Source of the DNA: Immersiella caudata | Taxonomy: Eukaryota; Ascomycota; Sordariomycetes; Sordariales; Lasiosphaeriaceae | Assembly (NCBI GenBank): GCA_030512335.1 | Contig: JAULSU010000003.1 | Span: forward strand, 1,302,001-1,366,000 | Direction: 5' to 3' | Length of the DNA stretch: 64,000 nucleotides | In this document: positions 54,783 to 64,000 of the stretch, in pieces | Layout of the letters: the number at the start of each line of letters is the position of its first letter | Numbering within the stretch: position 1 is the stretch's first letter | Notes under the pieces: generated by a model | Databases searched by the model: none | What the model saw: the letters and a program-made list of their open reading frames with translations, nothing else | Told to the model about the DNA's origin: nothing | Translations under genes and position numbers: made by a program

Positions 54783-56642
54783 TCATCCCCTTTTAACCCA
54801 GTACCCACCCCTTCCCACAGCTTTATCTCTTTCTAACACACCCTCCGTCCTCACTCCTAGTTTATGCAACGGCACTGCTGTGTCTACCTTTCTCTGCATC
54901 GTGTCTCTCACTTCCCCAAACCTCTCCCCCAGATTCCTTGCGCTCTTCACCCCCTTCAGCCCCTTCACAGTCACCCCCGGCGCCCAGTGTTCGCGCGTGC
55001 TGCTCAAACTTGCAACAGTCAGGATAACATCACGGGAAACCATATCCAGCTTTTGCTGCAGCGGAGCGTCCCGTGGGAGGTAGGGACGCATGTAGCCCAT
55101 GATGATGATTTTGAGTTTGGTGTTGGTGAACGAGGACGGGAACTCGTGAAGGAGGTGAGCGGTAATGATATTCTCTTGGATAACAGCGGCGCGGGCGGAA
55201 AGGGAGGGCGAAGAGGTGATTATGGCTTGGTGCCAGGCCAGGGGGGCGTGGGGATTCGATGAAACAAGCGCAGCCCAACCGAAATAGACACCTTTGAGCC
55301 GATGTGGGATATCGTCAGGGGCTAAAGCGGTGAGGTTGGCGGTTGGGATGCCGAGCTCAGCAAAGGAGCGACCAGTGCCGAGAGTGACTTTGCCGCTGAA
55401 TTTTAGGGGAAATGGGGCTTCTGGGCCTGTATCTGGACCCAGGGGGTTGAGTTGCTCCGAGTTGAATATGGCTGCTGCCGCTTGGGGGTCCAGGTCTGGG
55501 AAGTATTTTGCGGGAGTGGCGGAAGACTGGTCGGGGAGTTTGGAGAGGGCGAATTTTCCAACTTCGCGGACGCGGAGGCCCGGCTTGAGCTTGTCGACCT
55601 TGCTTGAAACCAACCCGACGACGGGGCCGGTGTACTTTTTGACAGCAACGTTGGCCGCCACGGAAGCGACCTTGACGCCAACTTCGATGGGCATGGTGCT
55701 GAGAGATGCCCCGCGAAAGACACTTGAGTCGCTAGATGTGCTCGCTACCCGAAAGATGGGACTCTGGCACAGCACTTTGAGCTTGGAAGCGTCGCCAGTG
55801 CACAAGAGGATGCGGAAGTACCCGTCGGCAGACACGGCCGGGATCCTGACCACGTGGGTTTCACGTGGCACATGGGCCTTTGCGTCGCCCTTGTCCTTGA
55901 TGGCCTTCTTCGACACCTTGGCGATATCACGTTGCCACGCACGCTCATCCTCTGGAGCGATGTCCCCAACTTGTGACTGCACCGAGGGGGTAACTTCTAC
56001 CCAGTCCTCGGTTTTGCCAGCGAAAGCCTTCATCTTCATGCCACTGTCGCCTGAAAAGCCGCGCTGCTGCGTCCAAAGACTGCGATCTGGTGGGAGCGGA
56101 CGGTCCGGTGAGCTGAAGATGGAGATATCCACGGAGGTGGCAGCGCCTCGATAAAAGACCAGAGGAGGGGAGTGGCGGAGAATGGTGAAGTGCTTTGTTG
56201 ACTCGGTCGGATGTGGGATGAGGCCTCCAGCGAAATGCCGTGCTTCAGAAAGGGCGGACTGCCAGAAGACCTTGTCGGACGATTCGCCAGGTGTGCTGAT
56301 TGGGGTGGATTGAGTGCTGGTAGTGCTAAAAGGGGTTGTGCTTCTGGGTGACGGTGAGTAACTCGAAGGGCTCGCAGAGACGGGTGATGGTGCGTAGCGA
56401 CCTGCCGACAAATCCGGCATGCTCGTCTGCACCCTCAGGGTGCCCGCCGGGCGAAGCCATGATGTGTCCCCGTTGCGCACAGCGGGCGGCGGCTTGTTGG
56501 TGTTGGCGCTGCCAGGGCGAGGAACGTGGTAGTCGGCTGGCGCAGTTAGGGAGTACGGCGGTGGGGGTTCTGCTGGCAGCGCTTCACTCCAGCTTGCGCT
56601 CGGTACCGGACTGCGCCGAGCTAGGGGCGGTGGTGCATCCAT
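54783..56642 (-). CDS. Protein with C-terminal riboflavin-kinase-like fold
   Basis: A single-exon gene, 619 aa. The first 130 residues are Pro/Ser-rich and probably disordered. The middle (about 130-340) contains RHFTILRHSPPLVFYRGAA-like beta segments and DGYFRILLCTGDASKLKVLC. The C-terminal 170 residues match the riboflavin kinase barrel: FSGKVTLGTGRSFAELGIPTAN, then GVYFGWAALV, then HLLHEFP and IIIMGYMRP. In true kinases a Glu two residues before the His of the HLLH-like motif is catalytic; here that place is Thr (IITAHLLH), so activity is doubtful. Such composite proteins occur widely in filamentous ascomycetes. The role is unknown. Confidence 0.82.
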   Translation of the reverse strand: MDAPPPLARRSPVPSASWSEALPAEPPPPYSLTAPADYHVPRPGSANTNKPPPAVRNGDTSWLRPAGTLRVQTSMPDLSAGRYAPSPVSASPSSYSPSPRSTTPFSTTSTQSTPISTPGESSDKVFWQSALSEARHFAGGLIPHPTESTKHFTILRHSPPLVFYRGAATSVDISIFSSPDRPLPPDRSLWTQQRGFSGDSGMKMKAFAGKTEDWVEVTPSVQSQVGDIAPEDERAWQRDIAKVSKKAIKDKGDAKAHVPRETHVVRIPAVSADGYFRILLCTGDASKLKVLCQSPIFRVASTSSDSSVFRGASLSTMPIEVGVKVASVAANVAVKKYTGPVVGLVSSKVDKLKPGLRVREVGKFALSKLPDQSSATPAKYFPDLDPQAAAAIFNSEQLNPLGPDTGPEAPFPLKFSGKVTLGTGRSFAELGIPTANLTALAPDDIPHRLKGVYFGWAALVSSNPHAPLAWHQAIITSSPSLSARAAVIQENIITAHLLHEFPSSFTNTKLKIIIMGYMRPYLPRDAPLQQKLDMVSRDVILTVASLSSTREHWAPGVTVKGLKGVKSARNLGERFGEVRDTMQRKVDTAVPLHKLGVRTEGVLERDKAVGRGGYWVKRG

Positions 56643-57150
56643 TCTCGGGATCTCTTCTGGTTATCAGGGGCCCGTTGGCCATTTACTTATTGAGGGGCGG
56701 GCGTCCCACTCAACGGATTTGACGAGAGCCATCTCAAACACGAATCTCAAGGAAGCTGCCACGATTTTGACAGTTTCCGGATGGAGCGGCAGCGGGCCGC
56801 GAAAGAACGGCCAAGACGCCAATGGAGAGCACGGACCATCTAGTGGTCAATGTCACTAGACACCAAATCCTCTGCGGCCGCGCATCAACGGCTTTTCGCA
56901 ACATCCATCGACGAAAGTTTGAACAGGCATCCCTTCCGAAGAGGAACCCACGAAGATCTGAGGCGTATTCCCCTCTCCTTCTGTCCAGAAATATGCCAAT
57001 GTACGCAGATGATTATGACGCTCTGACAAAGACTTTGCATTCGGCAAGAGCCAAGTTCTGCATGCAAAACGACAACAACCGGATACTGCACTCGCCCTCA
57101 TTCAACTATCATCCATCATTTCTCGTTTGTTACCGCGACACCTAGTCATA
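56643..57150. other. Intergenic region
   Basis: No supported gene; overlapping ORFs of 68-107 codons on both strands lack motifs. Confidence 0.5.
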
Positions 57151-57462
57151 TTACTCCGCGGCCTCCTCGCTGAAAGGCGTAACCTGCTGGCAGTTTGGTG
57201 CCCCGTCGATGGTGACGCACAGCCGATGCCCACAGTCGATCCAAGGAATGGTGGTTCCTCCCGAGCAGTACTACCACACCCACGTGGTCGGGTGCCCAAT
57301 GATCGGGAGATCGGGGGTCTTGACACACCAGTGCGAGCCATTAGTACGGCCGCCGCAGTTGTGAGCCATGAGTGGCTTATCCTCCTCGGCGGAGCGAACC
57401 TCGGGGGCGATGACAGCAGCCGAGGCAGCCGAGGTCAGGGAGAAGATGGAGGTGAAACGCAT
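57151..57462 (-). pseudogene. Small secreted cysteine-containing protein with in-frame stop
   Basis: From the ATG at 57462 the product starts with a signal peptide (MRFTSIFSLTSAASAAVIA) and continues through NCGGRTNGSHWCVKTP to a TAG at 57273-57271. The same frame continues to a TAA at 57151, with CSGGTTIPWIDCGHRLCVTI, giving five or more cysteines in a layout typical of small secreted fungal proteins. No GT-AG intron restores a frame across the stop. It may be a dead gene, a polymorphic stop, or a naturally short product of 63 aa. A promoter-proximal ATG with normal context is present. Confidence 0.6.
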
Positions 57463-58863
57463 GTTGACTGGTTTTCTACATGATCATTATCAACAAAAAG
57501 CCCTAACGTCTGAGGGAGGCTCGGGCACTCACGGGAAGTTTCTTGAGTTTGAGGCTGGCTTTGAGATTGGCTTGGTGAGTCGAGCATCCGAGATATCACG
57601 CGGCATCGTCGACACTTTTATCTTCTCGCTCTCCGGGCCCAAATCCCTCGTCCCCACTGCTCCTCGCACAACTGCCCCGTCCAACGCCTCACCAAGTGGA
57701 TGCTATTCAGTCATCCCATTCCTACGTTGCAACCGTGAGACCCCTTTCGCCCAACTAACAGCCAACGGTGCATCCATAACGCCATGTTGACGGTTCGTCG
57801 ACAACTCGGAATCCTCCTACCAAACACTACCTAGTCTCCTAGCTACCGTTGCAGAAGTATCATCGTCTCCATTGGCTGTCACGGGCCCCGTCCTTTTGTC
57901 GGTGTCAAGTCAATAATCAGGTCTGCTGGACAGGGGCTTGGCGAATCTAAACTAGAAACGGCGAGCAACCTCACTAGGCGGTCTTATACCCCACCGTGCA
58001 ACAGCGTTTACATAGAGAACGAGCCGGTTATCTTCCGTACCTAACATGCACCGGCGAGTGTGACTAGGCCATGCTTAGTATAGACGGTGTCCGGGGAACA
58101 TTTTCCACTATGCCGTCACTACGCTGGCTGCAATGTTCATCACTGCATGGCTCATCTTGACGAACCTTGCAGGCAACGGGGTCTGTGGAGTTACACTGGG
58201 CCACTACAACCTCCACTACAACGCGGCGGGAGGTTGGTACACGCGGCTAACCCTCTTTGATCACTCTAGCCGGAGGGATGTGATGGCCGAGGTAAGTGGA
58301 CGTAAGATCAGATATCAGACACTGCAGTGAGCACACGAGAAGGAGCACGCACAACGATGGGCCACACAATGCAGTTCTTTTTTGCTGGCCTTTCCTGCAA
58401 GTCAATCTAACGTTGGTTCTCAGAACACCTGAACAAAGGAAAAGCAAAACAATCATCCGCCCCTGAATGTGCAGACATGCCAACGGAACCCTTCAAAAAC
58501 GACCATGGCTCCCATTCCCTGACACCACCCAGCCCTCGACCATCCCAAACCCATACATGTATCTTGCAACATCACCAAACCCCGAGCCCTATAAAAAGAA
58601 CCACACGCAATGCAAACTCCAATCCCGAAGACAGTCGTTCCCCTTCCAGACAATCTAGAATCCATCCCAGTCATTATTCATACCATCATAAGCTTGCACT
58701 TGTATCCCTCTTCTTCTTCTTCTTCTTCTTCTTCTTCTTCTTCTTCTTCTTCTTCTTCTTCCTCTTCCTCTTCCTCTTCCTCTTCACTCTGTCCCTCCAC
58801 CCTATTCCATCCCGTTCCATCTCCTCCCCGCTTCACCTTGTCCAGAAAAGGGCAAATCCCCTT
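57463..58863. other. Intergenic region with TTC repeat
   Basis: About 1.4 kb with no supported gene. A 65-codon ORF at 58133-58330 has a hydrophobic start but nothing recognisable. A TTC microsatellite lies at 58709-58786, just beyond the 3' end of the next gene. Confidence 0.5.
58709..58786. repeat. (TTC)n microsatellite
   Basis: About 17 perfect TTC units grading into CTCTTC hexamers. Long ORFs crossing it (poly-Ser or poly-Phe) are artefacts of the repeat. Confidence 0.95.
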
Positions 58864-59287
58864 CTACTTCCCACCCCCAAACCCCTTTTCAATCTCCCTC
58901 AACATTCTCTCCATCCTGGCCCTATAAAACTCTTCTCTTTCCTGTTCTGTAGTAGGAGGGTATGGGATCCTCGCAAAGACGTCATCATGGAAGAAGCCGC
59001 TTGGGTGATAACCGGATGAAGATGAGGCGCCGTTCTGGTTTTGGCTGTGGTTTAGGGCGAACAGCTTCTTCTCGAAGGAGAGTGTCTTGGTGTTGTAGTC
59101 TTTGGACAGCGAGGCATCGCTTGGAGCCTTTGGCTTCTTGCTCTTGGTGTAGTCGGAGAGGTTGGGGTTGTTGCTGTGGAGGTGTTAGTATCACGGTACG
59201 AGCTGTGTTGTGTGAGGGGCAGGGGATGGGGATAGGGGGGAGACGGGTAAGGGATGAGAGGGCAGCATACCTGTTCTTGTGAGACAT
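58864..59287 (-). CDS. Short conserved-looking hypothetical protein
   Basis: Two exons, 59287-59271 and 59173-58864 (327 nt, 108 aa), with a 97-nt intron ending CTCCACAG. The protein reads MSHKNSNNPNLSDYTKSKKP, later SFEKKLFALNHSQNQNG and SGFFHDDVFARIPYPPTTEQ, ending in a charged helix (EREEFYRARMERMLREIE). The clean splice, balanced composition and C-terminal amphipathic helix support a real gene. It has no signal peptide. No family is recognised. Confidence 0.75.
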
Positions 59288-60869
59288 GATAGCCTGGCGC
59301 CTCGTGTTGTTGACGACCGTCCGAGATGTTTGGTGTCCCCCGGATGGAAGGGCAGCTTTGATGCTGACTTGGAGCCTCAAAGTAACTAAACGGTCTTTCC
59401 TCTCTTCTTTTTCAGGAGAAGACTTGGCTAATATTCGTACGCCAAGACTAGCGAATAATTGAGTTGAGACCGACTAATATAAGTAAGCTGACTCTGAAAA
59501 CTACAGCGAGACTGTGCAGCACGATGCCCACGGCATGGAGACATCTCCAACATTTATATCCCCCGATACGAATAAGGCAATCCCCACGCGGTCCGCCATT
59601 GCACCCAAGGGCTTCCATTACGAGAGTATGCGGTAACGCAGGCGGCAGAAATGGGCAGTGGTCCTCTCACCGTGAGCACGGGACGGCAGCGAAGTCGAAG
59701 ATTGTACAACGCACAGGGGTGCATATTGACACCCAAGTCCTCAGCTCGACGCAAAACGAGGGAAAGCGCGCCTTGGGGGAAAGCCTTTTCTTTGTTCTCT
59801 GAATTCCCGAGCTGCAGGGTGTGACAATGTCAAAAAGGCAGCCGCCAGTAAGAAGTGTCCCGGATATGACTTACATAGGTGTGGGTGCCAGAAACCCGGT
59901 TCTCGCCACTCAGGCTGCGCCGCACCCGCCCTGGCTTCAAGGGAAGTTGTGTAACCAGCCCTCGAGATTTCCGTGGCAGAGTTCAGACCATTGGATGCCT
60001 CTTTTCCTATGCCGTCTGTCGGCTGTTCAATGATTGGCTGTGATAGACGCAGGGCACGCCGGTGCTCGTGTAACCAGTTCGGTGCAACCAGTCTGGTCCC
60101 AGTGACCGGGAACGAGGATTCCTACGCCTAAACCCATGAGCCGGGTGATCACGTCGTCGCCTTCGTCTAGGCCCATCAATGCTGGCCTTCAGCCAACCCC
60201 CGACCTTCAGTCATGCACTTGTTGCCGCGATCGTCAAAAGTTACACAACTCCAATACGACTTTGACCCCGATGTTACCGCACCCGTGTCGCTAATTTACC
60301 CGACGCACTGTAGGAAACGCGTTTCTTTGTTTGACAAAAGACGGGTTAGAAGCCACCACCCACTTCAGTTCGGTTCTGCTCATCTTTTGCTCACGCCATC
60401 GGTCTTATCCAAGTGCTACCCAGTCGGGGCTCTTGAACGAGTGCCGACGTTTTGAGCTTCAAAATCAAAGTCGTGGCATTCGGCCTCTGCGGTACGTTCA
60501 ACAATCGAACTGATGTGGAGCCCCTCGACCGATATTATCGTTTTGTCAAACATGTTGATTGTACGTTGATAACAATGCGCCAAACAGAAAGCCTGCTCAG
60601 CTACTGTTCTTTGTCCACGTCCCCGAGGCCAATCTAACAGCCGCCGCTAGTCCAAGTCCCAAAGCATAGCATTCCCTCACCAAGATCATGAGGGGAGTTC
60701 CGCCGGCGGTTTCGCCGATAACTCGGTAGCGGGCGATGCGAATGGCGCCGCGTTTGGTCAGATTGTTTATCGGGCCCTCGGGAACACTCGGGCCGGCGGC
60801 TGCGGCTTCTGATGCCGGACTTGCAACTGCCGGATCACGCAGCTTCAGATCCGCTAGTTTGACTGGAGT
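59288..60869. other. Long intergenic region, nothing recognised
   Basis: About 1.6 kb. Short ORFs on the plus strand (59464-59802, 60213-60513) lack motifs. No repeat or RNA gene was recognised. Confidence 0.5.
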
Positions 60870-61940
60870 TTATGTTTGATGTTCCCCACTGACCGGTTCG
60901 GGAACGGGGCAAGCATCTACCAGTGGCGACTGGGGCCAAGAGGAGTCGGCAATCGTGATGTTTGACGCTGCTGGGCGTTGGCTGACAAGCGTCTCGGAAT
61001 GTTGCTGTGGCTCTCCTTTGTTGTGGTCATTTGCTAAAACAATAGAGTGGTTTGCTGAAGTATGCCGATTCCGGAACAATATCCAGAAAAATGCGAGTGT
61101 GAAGAGACATATCAGGGCCAAGCCGCCGACCGCTCCGCCAATAACGACGCCGATCGGGGTGTAATGGTGGCTCGAGGCAAGACTGGGGGCAGTACCAGCG
61201 GGGTCACTGGAGGATGCCGCCCTTTCGGATGTTTTCGATGCAATCGGGAGTGATGTTGGCACCGTGATGGATATTGTTGATGCAGTAATAGGCGTTGTTG
61301 TCAGGCTTGCAGATGCCGTTGCAGTCACATCCGGATCCCCTCCGCCGAGTCCGGCGCGGCGCTCGGCGTCGAGAATCAAAGTAACCGCCCATTTCTTCTC
61401 ATGACACATGAATAGGGGAAGATCCTGATGGGTGTCGCTGTTGTTGACCACATGTAGGTGACACAATAAGATGAAGTCGAACTGCCGCCGCTGCTGTCAC
61501 AAGTCAGCACCAAAGAAGTCATACCAACACGTTGTCCCTGCGATCTGTGTAACGCACTCGGGATCATCGTAGTTGAGACACAAACTCGAGAAAGCCGACG
61601 TGCTGCAGCCTATGCCAGAACAACAGTCACGAATGTTGCCGATGTTGGTGCATGTGTAGCCACCGTTGCAGTAGTTTGGAGAACCGTCTTCAGGGTAGAA
61701 ACCACAGGTATTGGTGCCAACTGTGGTTAGGTCGGCTCGCGGTTGGAGCTTGGGGACATGTGTCGGTCGATGCGATATTCGGAGTTGGCCCCATCCATCC
61801 AGTCCGTTTGGGCTTGCTGTGGTCGCTGTCGCAGTAAATAGGTTCCGACTGTTGTCAATTGCAATCCCGCTTGCGACTGCAGTAGTTGCGATGCATGCTA
61901 GCACCAGCCAGCCATGGGATGTCCTTGGTGATCATGCTGT
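60870..61940 (-). pseudogene. Frameshifted single-pass cell-surface protein gene
   Basis: Coherent parts appear in order but in different frames. A start (MITKDIPWLAG at about 61944) runs one base out of frame with the hydrophobic end of a signal peptide (LACIATTAVASG). A cysteine-rich ectodomain follows (NTCGFYPEDGSPNYCNGGYT, DCCSGIGC, SLCLNYDDPEC). SSTSSYCVTYMWSTTATP then lies in another frame, and a second shift near 61415 is needed to reach TLILDAERRAG, a Ser/Thr-rich stalk, and a transmembrane helix (IGVVIGGAVGGLALICLFTL) with a cytoplasmic tail ending at 60870. This architecture resembles fungal wall-sensor-like membrane proteins. An intron could explain one shift but I found no good sites. 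Sequencing error is a real alternative to gene death. Confidence 0.55.
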
Positions 61941-62778
61941 TGTCCGTGGAGCAGCGTGTTTTCGGATCAAAGATGGAGGACGAGGGCTGGATCCTCAGGT
62001 TATTGTCCTATGTTGTGATGGTGCCTTTGTCATTAAATCGGGCTTGCCGAGCCTTGAGAGCGAAGATACATGCTCTGGCCCCATCAGGCCGATCTCTCGA
62101 CCTTTGAGACGACACAAAAGACGGCCGCCGGTTTGGTGTTTGATGAACCCAGGTGAGCTGGTGGTGTAACCCCTGAATTCTTCGTCTTCGGTGGGAGAGT
62201 GTTGGTGGTTTGCTTCCAAATATACCAGTGCGAGGCCGGTTGGGCGGCTGTTCCCACCCGCCTTTCGCTTACAGCCTTGATGTTGTCGCATCAGTGTGAA
62301 GAAAGCGGCCGGATATCTGGGGCGATTCCATATTGGAAAGCTCTGCTTGGACGTGGTCAGCATGCTGAAATTGCGGAGACTCGGACTGTCAGGTCCAGTC
62401 AGAATGTTATGGATCGATGTGGAACCTGTTTGCTGTGCGAGTGTTGTTGAGGTCACAGGAATGCTGGAACAAAAAAGCAGACAAGGGGCAGTGGATCGAG
62501 TTTCTTTGGCAAGAACGACACGCCCAGGAACGTAACTCCGTAAAACACGGCAGCGCCGAGACTAACAAAGTTGTCCCGAAAACCCGCATACCACAACGCC
62601 ATCTAGGCCGAGTACGTTTGGTAGGGGACTTGAAAAGTTTCGAACGCTGCTATGTTCCTGGAGATATGTGCTGGAATAGGAGTACTTTCGCGCGTTTCGC
62701 GTCCATCACATCGCCACAACAGAATCTTTCGACCACGCAGCATTAACAGACGTATTTCTCAGCCAAAACATCAGATCT
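61941..62778. other. Intergenic region, nothing recognised
   Basis: No supported gene on either strand between the membrane-protein locus and tRNA-Val. Confidence 0.5.
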
Positions 62779-62852
62779 GGTCGGATGGTGTAGTTGGTTA
62801 TCACGTCAGTCTAACACACTGAAGGTCCCCAGTTCAAACCTGGGTTCGATCA
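62779..62852 (+). tRNA. tRNA-Val (AAC)
   Basis: Starts GGTCGGATGGTGTAGTTGGT and ends with the T arm CCCAGTTCAAACCTGGG and acceptor TTCGATC plus discriminator A; 74 nt, no intron. The anticodon stem TCAGT/ACTGA encloses the loop CTAACAC, giving anticodon AAC. The acceptor stem pairs fully with G-U wobbles. A T-rich terminator (ATATTTTTG) follows. Confidence 0.95.
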
Positions 62853-63157
62853 TATTTTTGCATTTCAGACAAACTCCCTCATGTGAGGGCGGCTGCTTTT
62901 TGGATCTCCACTGTTCCGGCATGCCAAGATATGCTGGAAACCTTCAAGACCCGGACTCTGTGCCATGATACTTGGCGGTTTTCGCCTCCCGTCCTTCAAG
63001 CCCGCCGTAGAACACGCGCGGCAAAACGAAAATGACACGGCCGTTGAGCAAGGAAACCACTATCTTTAAATATGCTGTCGTCTCGTCCAGGCTCTCCCAT
63101 GCCCAATGAAAAGGAAAACAATCGTCATGAAGTATTCTTGAAAGCAACCCCTCCTCG

Positions 63158-64000
63158 CTACTCTTGCGCAACGACAGGAACCACCACATTCTTCCACAAC
63201 CGCCGCTTGTTCTCATCGGGGCTCTCAGTCCACTCCTTCTCAACTTCGGCATAATAATCCCACCACAACTTGTGAGTCGACTCAATGACATCATCGCCAT
63301 ACGTCCTGCTCTTCCACGGCTTGTTGAGAATATAGTGCAGAATCTTGACGTCCTCATCCTTCCACAAGTCGGCGTGGCATGCACGCATAGGCTTGAGCGC
63401 GTTGTACGCGTACGACAGCGGCTTCCACTTGTTGCGGTAGATGATGGCCAGCAGGTCCTGGTCGAAGAAAAGCATATTGGGGACATCAGGATGGGTGTTC
63501 ATGGCGTGGATCAGCGTGTCATACTGCTCCTTGGAGGGCTCAAGGATCACGGTGCCGCTGTTGAGCAGGTGGTGGTTTTCAGGGACATACTCGGTGATAG
63601 CTGCTGGCTCGCCGGTTTCCTTATTGGCTGCAGTGAATCCGCAGTGCTCCGGGATCCTGACCAAGTCAGCTTCTGGGTTCTTGGCGTTGAGATTTTGGAG
63701 CTCTCACCAGTCCTTGCTGTAATGAGCCAGCTTGCGGGGGTTGCATGTGCACGCATGAGCTGCGGCAATGTACCCCTTGGGGAGTTCCATGGTCATCATA
63801 TCATCAATATTGTGAAGGATGACCTGGTCGCTGTCGAGGAGGACGATGCGCTGCGCAGGTGTTAGCGATAAGTCGTTAGACTGGGTGATGTAATGCTGAC
63901 GAGAGACGAACCTCGTACTCAGTCATCCCCCAAGGAGCGAGCTTTTCCCATGTCCCTTTGTTGACCTTGCCATCTCTTGGGGCGGGCTCGATCTTGTCGA
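63158..64000 (-). CDS. GT8 (glycogenin-like) glycosyltransferase, 5' part outside the window
   Basis: Visible exons: 64000-63912 (continuing off the edge), 63850-63708 and 63656-63158. The first exon reads KVNKGTWEKLAPWGMTEYE, the second RIVLLDSDQVILHNIDDMM and AHACTCNPRKLAHYSKDW, the third IPEHCGFTAANK to the stop at 63158. The DSD motif (DxD) binds the metal-sugar nucleotide, and LLNSGTVILEPS and FFDQDLLAIIY are typical GT8 segments. An apparent in-frame TGA at 63706-63704 is removed by a good 51-nt intron with a GCTGAC branch. It transfers a sugar from a nucleotide donor; the acceptor is unknown. The start codon lies beyond 64000. Confidence 0.9.

Noticed and set aside
58610..58927. ORFs encoding poly-Ser and poly-Phe
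   Set aside because: They are produced by the TTC microsatellite.
63704..63706. Apparent premature TGA in the GT8 gene
   Set aside because: A GTGAG donor one base earlier, a GCTGAC branch site and a TCAG acceptor define a 51-nt intron, and the splice gives the expected KDWIPEHCG.
1..64000. CRISPR arrays, operons, riboswitches and bacterial-type elements
   Set aside because: None seen, and none expected: gene structure, introns and tRNAs are those of a fungal nuclear genome.

Overview
The window is nuclear DNA of a filamentous ascomycete, most likely a plant-associated or plant-degrading Sordariomycete. The evidence is short (about 45-130 nt) GT-AG introns with CTAAC/CTGAC-type branch sites, an eight-exon SmD2 gene, fungal ERG24 and ATG27, an AA9 monooxygenase with a CBM1 tail, a GH3 beta-glucosidase, WSC domains, a decayed HET gene and two nuclear-type tRNAs (one with an intron). 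Genus-level assignment is not possible from the sequence alone. Exon models below were built by hand from splice signals; most sum to an exact multiple of three.

Layout. 0-5 kb: a SnoaL-like pathogen-related protein and a ToxD-type reductase. 5.6-12.6 kb: a divergent pair, a signal peptide/WSC/helical/membrane/subtilisin fusion protein and a secreted protein with 15 six-cysteine repeats. 12.8-14.5 kb: decayed RNase H-like sequence. 15.5-18.5 kb: secreted GH3 beta-glucosidase. 20.9-26.9 kb: a coiled-coil protein and two divergently transcribed AIG1/IAN-like GTPases, one with a coiled-coil tail and one ending in a CaaX box, then a small TA-flanked inverted-repeat element (MITE). 28.4-33.4 kb: a housekeeping block (SmD2, C-14 sterol reductase ERG24, ATG27). 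34.6-41.5 kb: hypotheticals plus an intact F-box gene and a decayed paralogue.

41.9-48.9 kb: a compact candidate sesquiterpenoid cluster (cytochrome P450, class I terpene synthase, SAM-dependent methyltransferase). The synthase could make a hydrocarbon or alcohol scaffold, the P450 oxidise it and the methyltransferase cap it; all three retain their main catalytic motifs, although the P450 I-helix is unusual. 50.2-52 kb: an intron-containing tRNA-Pro and the AA9 LPMO; with the GH3 enzyme this covers oxidative and hydrolytic cellulose breakdown. 52.7-54.3 kb: a HET pseudogene. 54.8-64 kb: a riboflavin-kinase-fold protein, a small secreted cysteine-rich gene interrupted by a stop, a short conserved protein, a frameshifted single-pass membrane protein gene, tRNA-Val, and a GT8 glycosyltransferase running off the right edge.

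The most novel-looking items are the WSC-membrane-subtilisin fusion with its divergently transcribed cysteine-repeat neighbour, the GTPase pair, and the small terpenoid cluster. Several interrupted genes carry stop codons of the kind expected from C-to-T (RIP-like) mutation.
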